In this document: positions 1-11,600 of the stretch, in pieces
Layout: every line of letters begins with the position of its first letter
Numbering within the stretch: position 1 is the first letter of the stretch
Position numbers and translations under genes: made by a program
Notes under the pieces: model-generated
The model's database searches: none
The model's input: only the letters and a program-made list of their open reading frames with translations
What the model was told of the DNA's origin: nothing
Origin: Gongronella butleri
Taxonomy: Eukaryota; Mucoromycota; Mucoromycetes; Mucorales; Cunninghamellaceae
Assembly (NCBI GenBank): GCA_025201375.1
Contig: JAIWZP010000009.1
Location: 248,001-312,000 of the forward strand
Reading direction: 5' to 3'
Length of the DNA stretch: 64,000 nucleotides

Positions 1-3000
1 CCATGTCTTTTTCGGATGTGGCCGTCGACACATTGCTAAAAATCACAAAGAAAAAAATCAAAAAAAAAATTTAAAATTTACAAAAAGAAAAACCTGGCAT
101 GACGCGCCGCGATCTGATCACAACTCTCCTTTTTTTTTTTTTTTACCGCAGCATGTAGCCTTCGCATCCCAATTGCTGGAAGGTATTGATCATCTTGTTG
201 ACAGGGTGGACTTGAAGCGTGTCTGGGCGCACATGCTCGTCCAGAATGGGCACGAGCCAATGATTGAAGAGTTCCTGAACGGGTTCGAGGCGGAATTGCG
301 AGTCGACAAAGACGGCGCCCAGCATACTTTCAATGACGTCCGACAGCACCTTGGGCATGTTGAAGTCGAGCCAGAATTCGTGGCCAGCGTTGCCGGATGC
401 CTCGACTTGTTTGATTTGGTGATCAATGGTCTCAATTGCCTTGATGAGCACGGACGAGTAGTGGATGATATGATGGTGCATCTTGATGTGCAGGCAGACG
501 TAGCTGAGGATGTGGTTGTTGACACATGCGTCCTTTAGGTCCGTGAGGATGCCTGGCGGAGCCCCAGGGTATCTTTCAAAGAGATAGCGCACGACGAGGA
601 AATCCAGAATGGCATCGCCAAGGAATTCGAGACGTTGGTAGCATGGAGCAGTGGAATTGGGCAGCGACGCGTGCGTGAGCGCCTCAACGACGAGCAATGG
701 ATGGTCAAACTTGTATTTACTGATTTCTTGGACAGCAACAATGTTGACGGAGCGCAGCGCACGTGTCTCAGCGCGTGGAGGCACACTCTCGCGCGTCTTT
801 TTGTAGGTCGGCCAAAAGTCGCGCCACGATTCCATCAAATCAAAGGGAATTTGCATCGCAATGGCGCACCGCAATCCGGCCTCCAAGCCGCCGCTGAGAT
901 ACGCGGCACCGAGTGACGCCTCGACAATGTCGGCAAGACATTTGTCCGACAACATGTGGCGGTGTACTTGGTCGTGGAATTCGTCCGTGTCGTTGGCTGC
1001 GACAAAGCCATGTGGTCGCCAATGGCGCCGATTGAACGCCTGGCTCGTCACGTATCTGTACAGCTTGAGCCTCTTGGCCGCGCGATACAGAGATCGGTTA
1101 CAAATGACACGGATACGCATGCAATGCAATTCGCCTTCATTCGACAAGGGGAAATTGATGAACAGACGGATGGTCGCGACAAACTTGAGGAACGAGTCTG
1201 TGAAAAAAAATAAAAAAAATGAGAATAAATCACACAAAAGCTCTCCAAAGAAAAAAAGCCAAAAAAAAAAAAAAGAAAAAAAAGAAAAAAAAAACGGGCT
1301 GGTCCTTTTAACTTTTTTTTTCATGCTGTTTCGGGCCTTTACCACCAAGAGTCTCCAGACGTTCATAATCCATTTCCATGCTTGCGGATGGCGTGGTGTA
1401 AGCCTCCATGATAAGAAGATCCTGGACATCAAGGTCATAGCGTTTTCGGGCATCGAGGGCGAGGAGGACCGAATCAAGGCGGGTCATGATGGATGGGATG
1501 AGCATCCATGTCTGGAAGGTGGTGGCAGAGACAAAATAAGAGTGGCAGAATTGCGGAAGGATGAAGGAAGCCGTTGTCTTGCGAACCATAGCTTCATTCA
1601 TTTGTTTCGATGTCAAATAGCTCATGACCTTGTTGATTTTGACCACTTTGATGAGTGGCTGTTCCCAATCGGTGACCTCGACCTTGAACTTTTCCTCATA
1701 ATAGGCGGCGACCGAGTCGTGATCGACCTCGCGGATGGCAGACGATTTATCGACGGGGGACGCGGGCGTAAGATCATGACGCACTTGCTGCACGTAATAT
1801 CGGCGGCCCTGATCTGCATAGTCAATGAGAATCACATCATCAAACGCGTCGCGTGCGCGCCAGTCCACAGGCACCAATTCCTTTTGCAACGCGCGCCGGA
1901 CCTCGGCCCAATCGATCTGCTGCTGATAAAGGGCATTGGGATCTAGATGCGCACCATTGGTCAGATTGCTGCGGTCGAAATCGCGCGACAATGGGATCAA
2001 AAAGTAAGGCATGTCGCCAAGGCTGCATGTAAACACCCTATTGACAATGACCGACGCCATGAGCACATTGTATTCCTGTAAAAGCAACAGATCTTCTTTG
2101 GAAATCGTCATAGGCGCGGGTTCCTCATCATTGGACGCATTCAGCGGTTTCACATGGGCTTTAAAAGAGGACGTCTTGTCGAACAATTGCTGCGGCGAGA
2201 GATTAGGGAAGGGGCGCCACGTCAAAATGCACATGGTGCGTAGCGAAACGTCATGGATGCTCGATTTGTCGGTATAAAGTAAGCTCATCCACAATTGGAA
2301 TGGCCCTTCCTTGTCCTCGAGAGGGATTTCTTCTTCTTTTTGACGTCGATTGCGCTTGTGCTCGTGTTGGTGCTCAGCGTCCATCTGGCTATCAATGGCA
2401 TCAGGCTTGTCGGCCGCCGCTGCCGCAGCAGGCAGTGCCGAGTGGATTCCGGTTTGGTTGTATGCGTGCGAATAATCGGCAAAGCGATCATGGTCCGCCT
2501 CGGATGCCACACGTGGCATCGTGTCGTCGCCATGGCGCAACAATTCGCCGTCATTGACCGGTTTGGCACCATCCATCTTGGCCGCATCATCCTCATACCA
2601 ACGTGGACGGCGCCAGAGACGCGGAACACGTTTTTCGTAGCGAGCACGTCGACGACGGCTACCCACGACAATGCCATTCTCGTCCAAAACAGCCTCCATG
2701 TTGCCCAGAATCTCGCGGCGATAGTTGACCGGCAAAAGATTGTCGGTGAGCGCTTTTTTTATATGCAATTGGCGTACACAGTCGAGAGCCGCCAAGTTCT
2801 TGGCCTGTAGCTTGGAACTTGCATGCTTGGACGTGACCTGGCGCACAGCCGCATTGCTAGGAAGCTTGACAATACACTCATATCCGCCATTCAGCACAGA
2901 CTTGATTTCAAACGACGGCTGCAGCTTGGAAAACGCGTCTGCGGGCAAACACGAGCAATAGCGATAGAGCAGCGGCACCGACGATTGCTTGGTCGCCTTG

Positions 3001-5168
3001 GCACCCGTGGAAGGCACGACGTACGCGTCCTCCATGTACAATTCGCCGTCATCCTCGGTTGGATCAAATGGCCTGTCATCCGTAATGATCCCTTCGTCGT
3101 ACTCGTTGGCAAATCGCAGCGCCACGTTGCGGTCCTTTGGCAGCGCGCGGCAAAACTTAATCATCTGGTCCTCCTTGACATGAAATTCATGCATCATGCC
3201 CTTTTGCTGCAGATTCTTCTCTTCAATAAGCACAATGAACCGAGAGTTCTTTTGACGCGCACGACCACGCGATTGAATGTAGCTGATGGTTGTCGTCATA
3301 AAGTCAAACCTAACAAAAAAGGACGGGAAATGCGTCAAAAAAAAAAAGAAGTGAGCCCTCTTTGCCATTGCCTTTTTTTTCCTTTTTTTTTTTTTTTTTT
3401 TTTCTCTCTATTTGTTTTACCGGATGACCAGGTTACAGGGTTGAATGTCGAGACCCTCTTCAGCGACACTGGTGGCAATGAGAAGATTCAATTCGCCCCG
3501 GCGGAATTTATCAATGACGCGGTTTTGTTCTGTGAAGCGCATGGTGATATCGCCGTCATTGTTGGAGCCATGGCCTGTAAGGATGTCGCAGCGATAGGCA
3601 GAAAGCTCGTCGAGAGCATTGATGGCTAATTTGAGGGCAAGCGCCGTGTGACGTGTCTCGACAAAGACAATGCTGCATGAATTGGTTTCGCTGACCACTT
3701 TGCTGCGGGCCGCGAGAATAAAGAGCAAGCGCATGACCTTGGGCGAGAAGCACGACACGTCTTTGCTGTTGGGCTTGCGCTGCGGCTGCTGCTCAATAAA
3801 ATCGATGCATTCCTTGAGCCGTTTGTCGTCCTCGAGCAAATGCTCATCATGCAAGTCGCCTGCCGCAATATCCACCTTGCGCTCCAATTCCAGCAATAGC
3901 GTGCGCCACATCCGGTCGCAGCACCACGGGCCGAGATCCTGCAGAATTTGCATCGTCCGCCGGTACGTGAAGCTGTACCGCTCATTGTACCCCAAAAATT
4001 GGCGCACCTTGCACGTCAATTCTGTGTCCGGATACAATGGCGCACGCTTATAGTCGACCAACATCTCTTTGGCCGGATTCAACACACTATTCAGTTGGTC
4101 AATCTTGGTCGCCGTGTAAATCTTGCTGCAAAGATTGTTCTCCAATTGACTGAAATTAAGAAAAAGATGAATAACGTATCATTTTTGTTGGCTTTTTTTT
4201 CTCTCTCTCACTTACGTGGCGCTGTAGAGGACGCCCGACTTTGTGTGCATGGGCGATGCGGTCATGCCAAAGATCTTTGGGCGGTCTTCCTTGGGACATT
4301 CGTCGTAAAACTCGCGCATGATGACATTGTACGCGTGTTTCTTGGTCGCGTGATGGCACTCGTCAAAGATGATCAAATTGACCTATTGATAAAAAATGCA
4401 TGAGCGACACAATGCAAACGAATTGGCCGTTTTTTACCTTGTCCAAGCTGATGAAGCCATGGCGCAGGCAATCCAAAAAGATCTGCGCTGTCATGACACA
4501 CACGTCCGAATCCTCGTATTCCTTTTTCCACTTCTTTTCAGACCACGTGTCGACGTTCATGTCACCACAATAATGGCTCACGCGGCAATCGCTGTTGGCA
4601 GAGATCACACTGGACTGCTGGAACACCAAATTGACAATGTTGACGAGGAAAAACGTGATTTTCGTCTAAAAAAAAAAAAAAGGTGAGCAAATGGGATGTC
4701 GCGTGCTTTTTTTAATAAAACAAGCCTCACCTTGACGCGCGTCATACGCTCGTGCTGCTCTTGCAGGACCATGTACTTGATGAGCATGACGGCAATCAGC
4801 GTTTTACCCCCGCCTGTGTGTAACACCGCAATGGTGTTCTCCTTGACGGCTTGCTGGTATAGCTCATACTGATATTCCCTGGGGTCCAGGATGACCACCT
4901 TGCCATCGTCATCGTCGACCTTGCTGGCGTCTTCGTCAAGAAGCTCGTCCATGTCCAGGCCTTCTTTTAGCAGCAGCGACAGCTCTTCGTCGCCAATGCG
5001 CGGACCAGTGGGCGCCAGGTTGAAAAAGATCGGATCCAGGTACGCGCCAAGCTGGTTCGGCTCGAGCGCGTCGTTCATTGTGTTCTCTAACGCCTCCAGA
5101 ACTACGTGTTCCACCTCGTCCGTGTCCTTGTCGTCGAGGGAATGCTTGTCCGCCGCCGTTAAATCCAT
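1..5168 (-). CDS. Dicer-like ribonuclease III, C-terminus cut by window start
   Basis: Large multidomain endonuclease that cuts long dsRNA into small RNAs for RNA silencing. Seven visible exons, complement of 1-35, 147-1197, 1343-3309, 3421-4149, 4216-4382, 4438-4665 and 4731-5168, join in frame to about 1,538 residues. N-terminal helicase: Walker A TGGGKT near residues 118-123, DECHH at about 229-233, helicase C ending in a QSRGRARQ motif at the start of the fifth exon. A DUF283-like dimerisation region follows, then an Arg/Asp-rich insert of about 110 residues, a PAZ-like region, and two RNase III domains with signatures ERLETLGDSFLK (about 1170-1180) and [13 protein letters not shown] (about 1360). 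The second half-sites DIVEASLGA and DVIESMLGA are also intact, so both catalytic centres look active. The last visible exon enters a dsRNA-binding domain that continues outside the window. The start is the first Met of an acidic N-terminus. Family certain; orthology to Dcl1 or Dcl2 not decided. Confidence 0.93.
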
Positions 5169-5683
5169 CGCTCAAAGCGTAAAAGAAAAAGAACAAAGAA
5201 AAAGAACAAAAAAAAAAAAAAAGAACAAAGAAAAAGGGCGACATGAAATGAGAGTTGGCAACAAAAATACGGGATCGTTCCGCGTCCAAATTTGGTAAAA
5301 CGGCCAGCTAATTTGAATTGGTGAATTTTGGCAGAGCCAAAATAATAATTTACGCGTTCTTCGTGTTTCGCGGTAAAATCATGCTTGGCTCCAACGGGCA
5401 AAGGCCACCACTTTAATATGGATTTCATGGCCTCTCTTTTCATAAAAAAAATTAAAAAAGGGCAAGGGCGCGCGATCAGCCTGTTCATGCATGCATGTTG
5501 GTCGAGAACTCGAGATGCATGTTGTTCTACAGTACACGGCTACACGCACGGTTGTTTTCACTGAATGATTTTCACCAAGTCTATGATACATATTACAGAA
5601 CACGAGTACTGACCATCGCAAATCATATGATACAGTACATGATTGCCAATAAAGGTTTGCCACTAAAGTATACATTAGTATTG

Positions 5684-7806
5684 TATTTCGGAGCGTCTCG
5701 GTTCAGAAAAGCCCTTTGAATCTACTATAATAGAAGAGGTCAATCAGACGGATGATTCTTGATTGTGGTGAAGTCCCAAAAAAATGCTGATTTCACAAAT
5801 TTGATCTTAAACACCACAAAACATGGTTTGATACTTTGATCGCCTCCAAAACTGTTTCATTATTCTTATTACAGTAGCCGCCCATTTCGTCGCAGAGGAG
5901 GTCCGTTGAGACGCTGTGCAGATAAATTCAAAATATCAACATTTTCACAATTACACTAATGTCTTTGCTAAATCCGTCTTCGATCGCAATGAAATTTGCA
6001 TTGTTCGAATTACAGTACGTAGACGCAGGAGGGCTTGAACGTCATTTTTTCAGAATGTTTGTTTGCCCGGTGCATGACCTTTTTTGTACGCTTGTGAAAA
6101 CCGTTCAAACAACATTATTACAGTACAAAAATTTTTAATAACCTCGAACATATTCTCGGCAATTGATTGGACAACACATGGCGCTTTTAACATGTCGAAA
6201 GCAGCAGCATAATCTCTATTGAATGAGATCAGTTTCATCGATAGATGATGGCTAAAAAAAACTTGCAGATAAAATCCACTTTTTCATCAAAATCTTCGAT
6301 CGCGATTTGCTCGACAACGGTCTAATCAACCACCAATTTTTATTGCAGTTTTACTAGCAAACAGGGGAGAAGCATCTAATGGGATGGCTTGCATTGCGCA
6401 AGTTTGGGTTTGAACTTTTTGCATCGGTCCTTTTTTCACCAGCCTGCAGCCCACTCATCAGCGACCACATACAAAAATGTGCAAAATAAAAAAATAAAAA
6501 AATAAAAAAAATTCCATGCAATTTACGCACCGTAATTTGGAAGTGTCAAACCTTAAATTTTGCAAAAAAAATCTTGCCCAAAGCAAGCAATTTTCTCAGT
6601 CGATCGCCGTTCATGCGTCACTCTTTGGGCCTTTTTCTTACGTTGGGGCAACTTGCCATTCATTCTGCCAATAGCAAATCGTCGGAGTTGCTTGTTTGGG
6701 ATGCATTGATCATGCGGAGTTCGAAAATTCCTCAAATTTGGTATTTCTGAGATTGAAATGTGTGACCCCTGAGTGACCCCTGAATTTTTTCAAAAGTGGT
6801 CGTAGCGCTTTGGGTTTTTAAGCTTTTTTTGTTGAAAATTTTGCGCTGAATCCGATGCCGGTATTTTTGAATGAGGTCGACCATGCAGATGGACAGATGA
6901 ATGCAAATTACAGTCTAGCTACAGTAGTACTGTATGATACCAATCTGAGGTTTTTGGCATTTTTGAGCCCAAAAAAAATCGGGCGGGTCCGACTACTTGA
7001 ACACTCTATCATCATACTGTATCTTCTTCTGCGGCGCTTGCTCTCATCATATACTGTAGTACTGTACTGTAGTACTGTACTGTACAGTAGATAGAACAGT
7101 TCTACAAGTATGATACAGTAACAGCAGTTTACGCCGTGACTCATTCAGGTTATTCATTGGCTAGAGTACTGAGTAGGGATCCTTTATAACGATCAAGGTG
7201 ATCGCGATCAGATCATCATCATCGCGATCAGGTCGCCGCGGTGATCACGAAAAAAAATCGATAAATGATATCATCATACGGTATCATAATATCATAAATA
7301 AGCTTAACAATCGATAAGATCGATAGTGATTCTTTGTTAAGAAAATTGGCGATTTTTTTTCGATCTTTCGATTTTTTATCATACTGTATCTTCATACTAC
7401 TGTATGTACAGTATGATATCAGCTACAGTACAGTACTGTACAGTACTATGGTATCAGATGGAAAGCTAAGATCGTTATCATACTGTATTCTTCAATACTG
7501 TAGCGATCGAAAGGTCGACAGCGCTTCTTGCTTCTTCTTACGTATTACTGTATTACTGTAAAAGTGTACGTAAATTGATCTTGCTTTCTTCGAAACATCT
7601 TCGATTCCCATCCACTTATCGATCATCTTTAGTATGATAACGATCTTGACGAATCCCTTGACGATTCGATCGATCTCGATCTTCAAAAAATCGATCGGAT
7701 CGAATCGATAAGGATTCCTAATTCCCTAGGTTGGTTGGAGAGCAGGCTGCAAAAAAATTCTGGACGCAAGCAGGCCGTCAAAGTCTGAAAAATGCGCTTT
7801 TTAATT
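5684..7806 (+). repeat. Dispersed noncoding repeat, copy A
   Basis: Aligns by eye, in the same orientation, with copy B at 16545-18630. The best stretch is 6470-6900 against 17935-18410. It includes the shared phrases GTGTGACCCCTGAGTGACCC, TCGATCGCCGTTCATGCGTC and AGTGGTCGTAGCGCTTTGG, with only scattered differences. Further shared blocks are ATCGCAATGAAATTTGCATT and GATCGCGATTTGCTC. No open frame is conserved between the copies, so the repeat looks noncoding. Copy A carries an extra block at 7176-7718 that copy B lacks and is missing the 17500-17896 block found in B. Confidence 0.8.
7176..7718. mobile_element. Possible TA-flanked MITE-like insertion in repeat copy A
   Basis: Compared with copy B, copy A has about 0.55 kb of extra DNA. 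Its edges are flanked by TA and carry imperfect terminal inverted repeats: GGGATCCTTTATAACGATC on the left against GGAATCCTTATCGATTCGAT as the complement of the right end. The interior is rich in GATC and CGATCG words and has no open frame of note. The terminal repeats are only about 70 percent alike and the copy A/B junction aligns loosely, so the exact ends are tentative. Confidence 0.35.
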
Positions 7807-8052
7807 TTTTATTTACTGTACAACTGTAGTGGTGTTTAAAAGGTAAATGTCTACGTTTGTGCCGCCGTGTACAGTATGGTGCGTCTCATCATCTTGTTTC
7901 TTGTACAGTATTTCAAGACGAGCGAGATGATGATTCATCAGGTCGTTTTTTTCGATCGTCTCGGTCTCGTCTCGAACCCTCGAGATTTTCGAGCGAGATT
8001 CTCGCTCGATTATTGAAAATCATCCCTGGCCTTCCCTACTCATCATGGCAAG

Positions 8053-8350
8053 CGACATGTGCGGAGGAATCGCGAGGGCGATGTGTTTTTGGTGAAGCAA
8101 TGCCAAATGTATGAATTTTTGATGAGGCGCGTCATTTCTCAACGACAAAGCGCGTCAGAGATTCCAAATTAAAATCACACTAGGACAATATCATAATGAA
8201 AGTCGCGAGACATGCCGAGGAATTGCAGTGGCAATACGTTTTTGCTGAGGTACTGTAGTAAGTGCTAAATTTTTTATCATATGCAGTTGGTGAAACGCGT
8301 CCTTTCTCAACGACGAAACGCAATATACTGTAGGCATCCCAAATTAAACC
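8053..8350 (+). repeat. Local tandem duplication of about 150 bp
   Basis: Two diverged copies, 8053-8180 and about 8209-8350. They share GACATG..GAGGAAT, GTTTTTG.TGA, GTC.TTTCTCAACGAC and CCCAAATTAAA-type blocks in the same order. The second copy holds TACTGTA words (8252 and 8329) at places where the first copy has none. The duplication lies 270 bp downstream of the stop codon of the minus-strand histidine kinase. No coding potential is visible. Confidence 0.55.
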
Positions 8351-8618
8351 TGCCTGCGCGCCCTACAACACCTCAGCCTGCGTGCCCTACACCAGCAATC
8401 TGCTTGTTGGCCCGCACCCCCAATTCTCGCGCTCCACACCATAAATTCGCTGGCACCTACACGCGTGCTCAATATGATTTGCATGCAAACAAATTTAATC
8501 AGCGTGCTGAAAAATGGCTGTTTCGCGTTATTTGGACATAACCGGTACAACAAGAACCAGTGACTTATGTTGCCCCATTTTATGAACAAAAAAAGGACTG
8601 CTGACAGCGGTTTATTGA

Positions 8619-11600
8619 TCATTGCTGCAATGTATTAAATCCTTGAGGCAGAATATACGTGCGGATCACGTCGCTCAAGATGGCAAAGTTGACAGGTTTC
8701 GAGATGTATGTCGAGAATCCAGCCTCTAGGCATTGTGTCGCCACATTACTCATCACATTCGCCGACAGCGCCACAATTGGGATCCTTGGCTTTCCCTCAA
8801 GGTGTGCTGCCTCCCACGATCGAATTTCTCTTGTCGCTTCGTAGCCATCTGCATGAATAAAAAAATTAAGGTAAAAAGTGTAATTGATGTCAGAATTGTC
8901 GTTTTTTCTTTTCTTTTCTTTTCTTCCTTGTTTTTCGTTTTACCCTTGACTGGCATGAACAGATCACATAGGATCAGCGAGTAGTAGCCATGTGGCTTTT
9001 CCAAAAAGCGCTGCACGCATTCCTCGCCGTCATTGGCCACCTCAACGTCGAGACCGACACGTAACAGATAGCGCGTCAGCACCTTTTGATTCACCAGATT
9101 ATCTGCAAAGAAAAAAATGTGTGTGAGTGAGTGAGAAAGAGAGCCGGGGGATTCGATTGCTTGCGGAATCGGTAACGATTTGATACGTATTTCTGGCTCT
9201 TTTTTTTTTTTTTTTTTTTACCTTCCACAAGAAGGATGCGAAAGCCTCGGCCGCCAACGTCGGACTCCATCTTGCGGAAGATTTCCTTTTGCGTGGAGGC
9301 GCTTCGGTATGAGGCCTCGGGGGCGGAGCTGAGATCGTGGCCAAGAGCGAGCATTTTGTCGCGGACGCCAAAGTACCAATGCAATTTGCTGCGCTTCAAT
9401 GGCTTGAAGATGAAGCCGCAATTGCTGGGCAGGATGCGCGTTGCATGTCTTGCAGCGGAGTCCATGATTTGGGACCGTTGCATGGGCGTGGTGACAACGA
9501 GTACGCGTGCGGCCGCATGACGTGCACGGCAAATCTCGGCGGTCAAAAGCATGATCTGCTGGTCAGACTGCAAGTTGATCAAGACATAGTCGAATGGGGG
9601 ACGCGTTGTATCCTGGAGGATGGCCAGCGCGTCGCCGGCCGAGGTCACAGACGCGAGTGTATAGCATTTTTCCGTCAAAGTTAGATTGTCAATGATGGTG
9701 CGCACGTGCTGTTCCATTGTCTCGCGCGAGTGGTCCCATTGGCACACGTTGAGAATGTGTAACGGATGCGTCGTTGTGGGTGTGCGTGGCGGCAAGATCA
9801 CCGTCGTGTTGGGCGACAAGAGGTCTGGCGACAATGCCGCCGAGGTTGCAGCCAACCCGGCAAAGGAAGGCGACGACTTTGAGCACGGTGGGGTCGACGC
9901 GATTAGAGACGCGTTTGATGACGGCGGCGACGACGACATGGCAGTGGGCAATGGCGGCGACAGCTTAACGGGTGATAATTTGCTCGGTGAGACATTCGCC
10001 TCGTTGGCCCCTTCGGGTGCAATTGCCGCGCCTACGCCGGAATACGAGCTTGATGTCGACGGTGTTGGGCCTAATGACGACGTGGAAGCCGCAAGATCCG
10101 CGGCGGACGTTGCATTGCTGAGAGGAGACCCAACATCGCTTGACGGTCGTCTAACAGGCGGGGATCGCAAGCGCATCTCCTTGGCCGCGCCAAAAAGCAT
10201 CTGGTGGTATGTTGCATAGCCGCCGTCGGTCACGTCGAGGTCGGCTGCTTGCGAATGCTTCTTGGAATGCGCAATTGGTGATGAATTGAACCCGTCGGAG
10301 CTGTTGGAGTCCTTGCTGATCAAAAAGGCAGAATCATGCACTACCGTGTACGCGTCTGTGCGGAAAAATGGGTCTGCAGGCTCGTTTTGGGGCGTCTGCG
10401 GCAATGGTTGCGTATATGCCTCTGGAATCTCGAATTTCGCCGTAAAAGTAAACACTGAGCCATGGCCCTTTTTGCTGCTGCAATTCATCACGCCGCCGTG
10501 AAGCTCAATTAGTTGCTGCGAAATCACAAGGCCAAGGCCACTGCCACCGTACTTGCGCGTGCTCTTCCAAAAAAAAAATATGAAAAGAAACAAAAAATGA
10601 GCGACACAATGATGTAACGCGTCTTTTTTTTTTGAAGTCCTTACCGAGCTGTCCACTTGCGAAAATGGTTTGAACATGATTTCTTGTTCATCTGAATTGA
10701 AGCCTGTGCCCGTGTCAATCACCTCGAATTGCACCATGAAAGCCTTGGGATCGCTCTTGTCAAGAACAACGCACCGCGTGAACACCTCGCCCTTGGAAGT
10801 GAATTTGATTGCGTTCTAAAAAGAATAAAGGAAGAATAAATTGCCATTGACGCGACGAAAAAAAAAAAAAAAAAAAGGTCGTACGCCAATCAGATTCAAC
10901 AGCACTTGGCGCAGTCGTACGCGATCGCCAATGACAATCGAGGGCACATCATTGTCGACCCAAAAGCTGAGCTCCAGCCCCTTTTGCACGGCCAATGTCG
11001 ACAGCAGTTCATTGGCCGCCTCAATCATGGACACCAGGCAAAAGGGCTCCCATTCGAGCTTCATCATGCCTGCCTCGACCTTGCTCAAATCGAGAATGTC
11101 GTTGATCACCACCAAAAGTGACTCGGCCGACTGCTGGATGGTGTGTGCATAGTCCAATTGCTCCGGGGTCAGCTCCGTGTCAAGCAAAAAGTTGAGCATG
11201 CCCGTGATGCCAATCAAAGGGGTGCGGATTTCTGATAAAAGGGGGGTATCGTCAGTCCACGTGTCCTATTTTTGCGATTTTAGCTGTGTACCATGTGACA
11301 TGTTGGATAAAAAGCGTGTTTTGCTCTCTGTGGACTTTTGAGCGGCGTAGTGTGCCTCCTTTAGCTTGTGTTCCAGCAATTTTTGATCATTGATGTCCGT
11401 GCTACAATGGGCCGCAAAAGGTTAAAATGATCAGTGGCCAAGCTCGAATTCGCATCTCGTGCCCCTTACCATGTGCCGAACCAGCGCACCTCGCCAGCCG
11501 CCAATTCGTCAACCGAGATGCACTTGACCAGGAACCAGCAGTATTGGCCATTGACGTCCATCAAGCGGATCTCGGTGTGCCATGTGACGCCTACTGTCTT

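Larger units (their letters stand above)
5525..8335. repeat. Cluster of TACAGTA/TACTGTA words, island 1
   Basis: Heptamers TACAGTA and its reverse complement TACTGTA recur here, for example near 5529, 5632, 5871, 6012, 6119, 6921, 7015, 7115, 7383, 7485, 7815, 8252 and 8329. Near 7050-7095 and 7420-7450 they are chained with a 5-bp period (TA-CTG-TA-CTG-TA-CAG-TA). The words are essentially confined to this island and the one at 16.5-20.6 kb. The pattern matches excision scars of a Tc1/mariner element with CAG termini; a protein-binding site or simple-sequence growth remain alternatives. Confidence 0.75.
5169..8618. other. Gene-free repeat island between Dicer and histidine kinase
   Basis: AT-rich intergenic DNA with no credible protein gene; the open frames seen here are short and lack family motifs. 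Its first 150 bases are the T/A-rich 5' flank of the Dicer gene. The rest is a dispersed repeat (5684-7806), a TA-flanked insertion inside it, a local tandem duplication (8053-8350), and many TACAGTA/TACTGTA words. Base composition and word use differ sharply from the flanking genes. Confidence 0.8.

Noticed and set aside
861..1946. 361-codon plus-strand frame opposite the Dicer gene
   Set aside because: Antisense shadow crossing a Dicer intron; composition follows the Dicer codons on the other strand.
9686..10219. 177-codon plus-strand acidic/Gly-rich frame
   Set aside because: Antisense of the Ser/Pro-rich linker of the histidine kinase.
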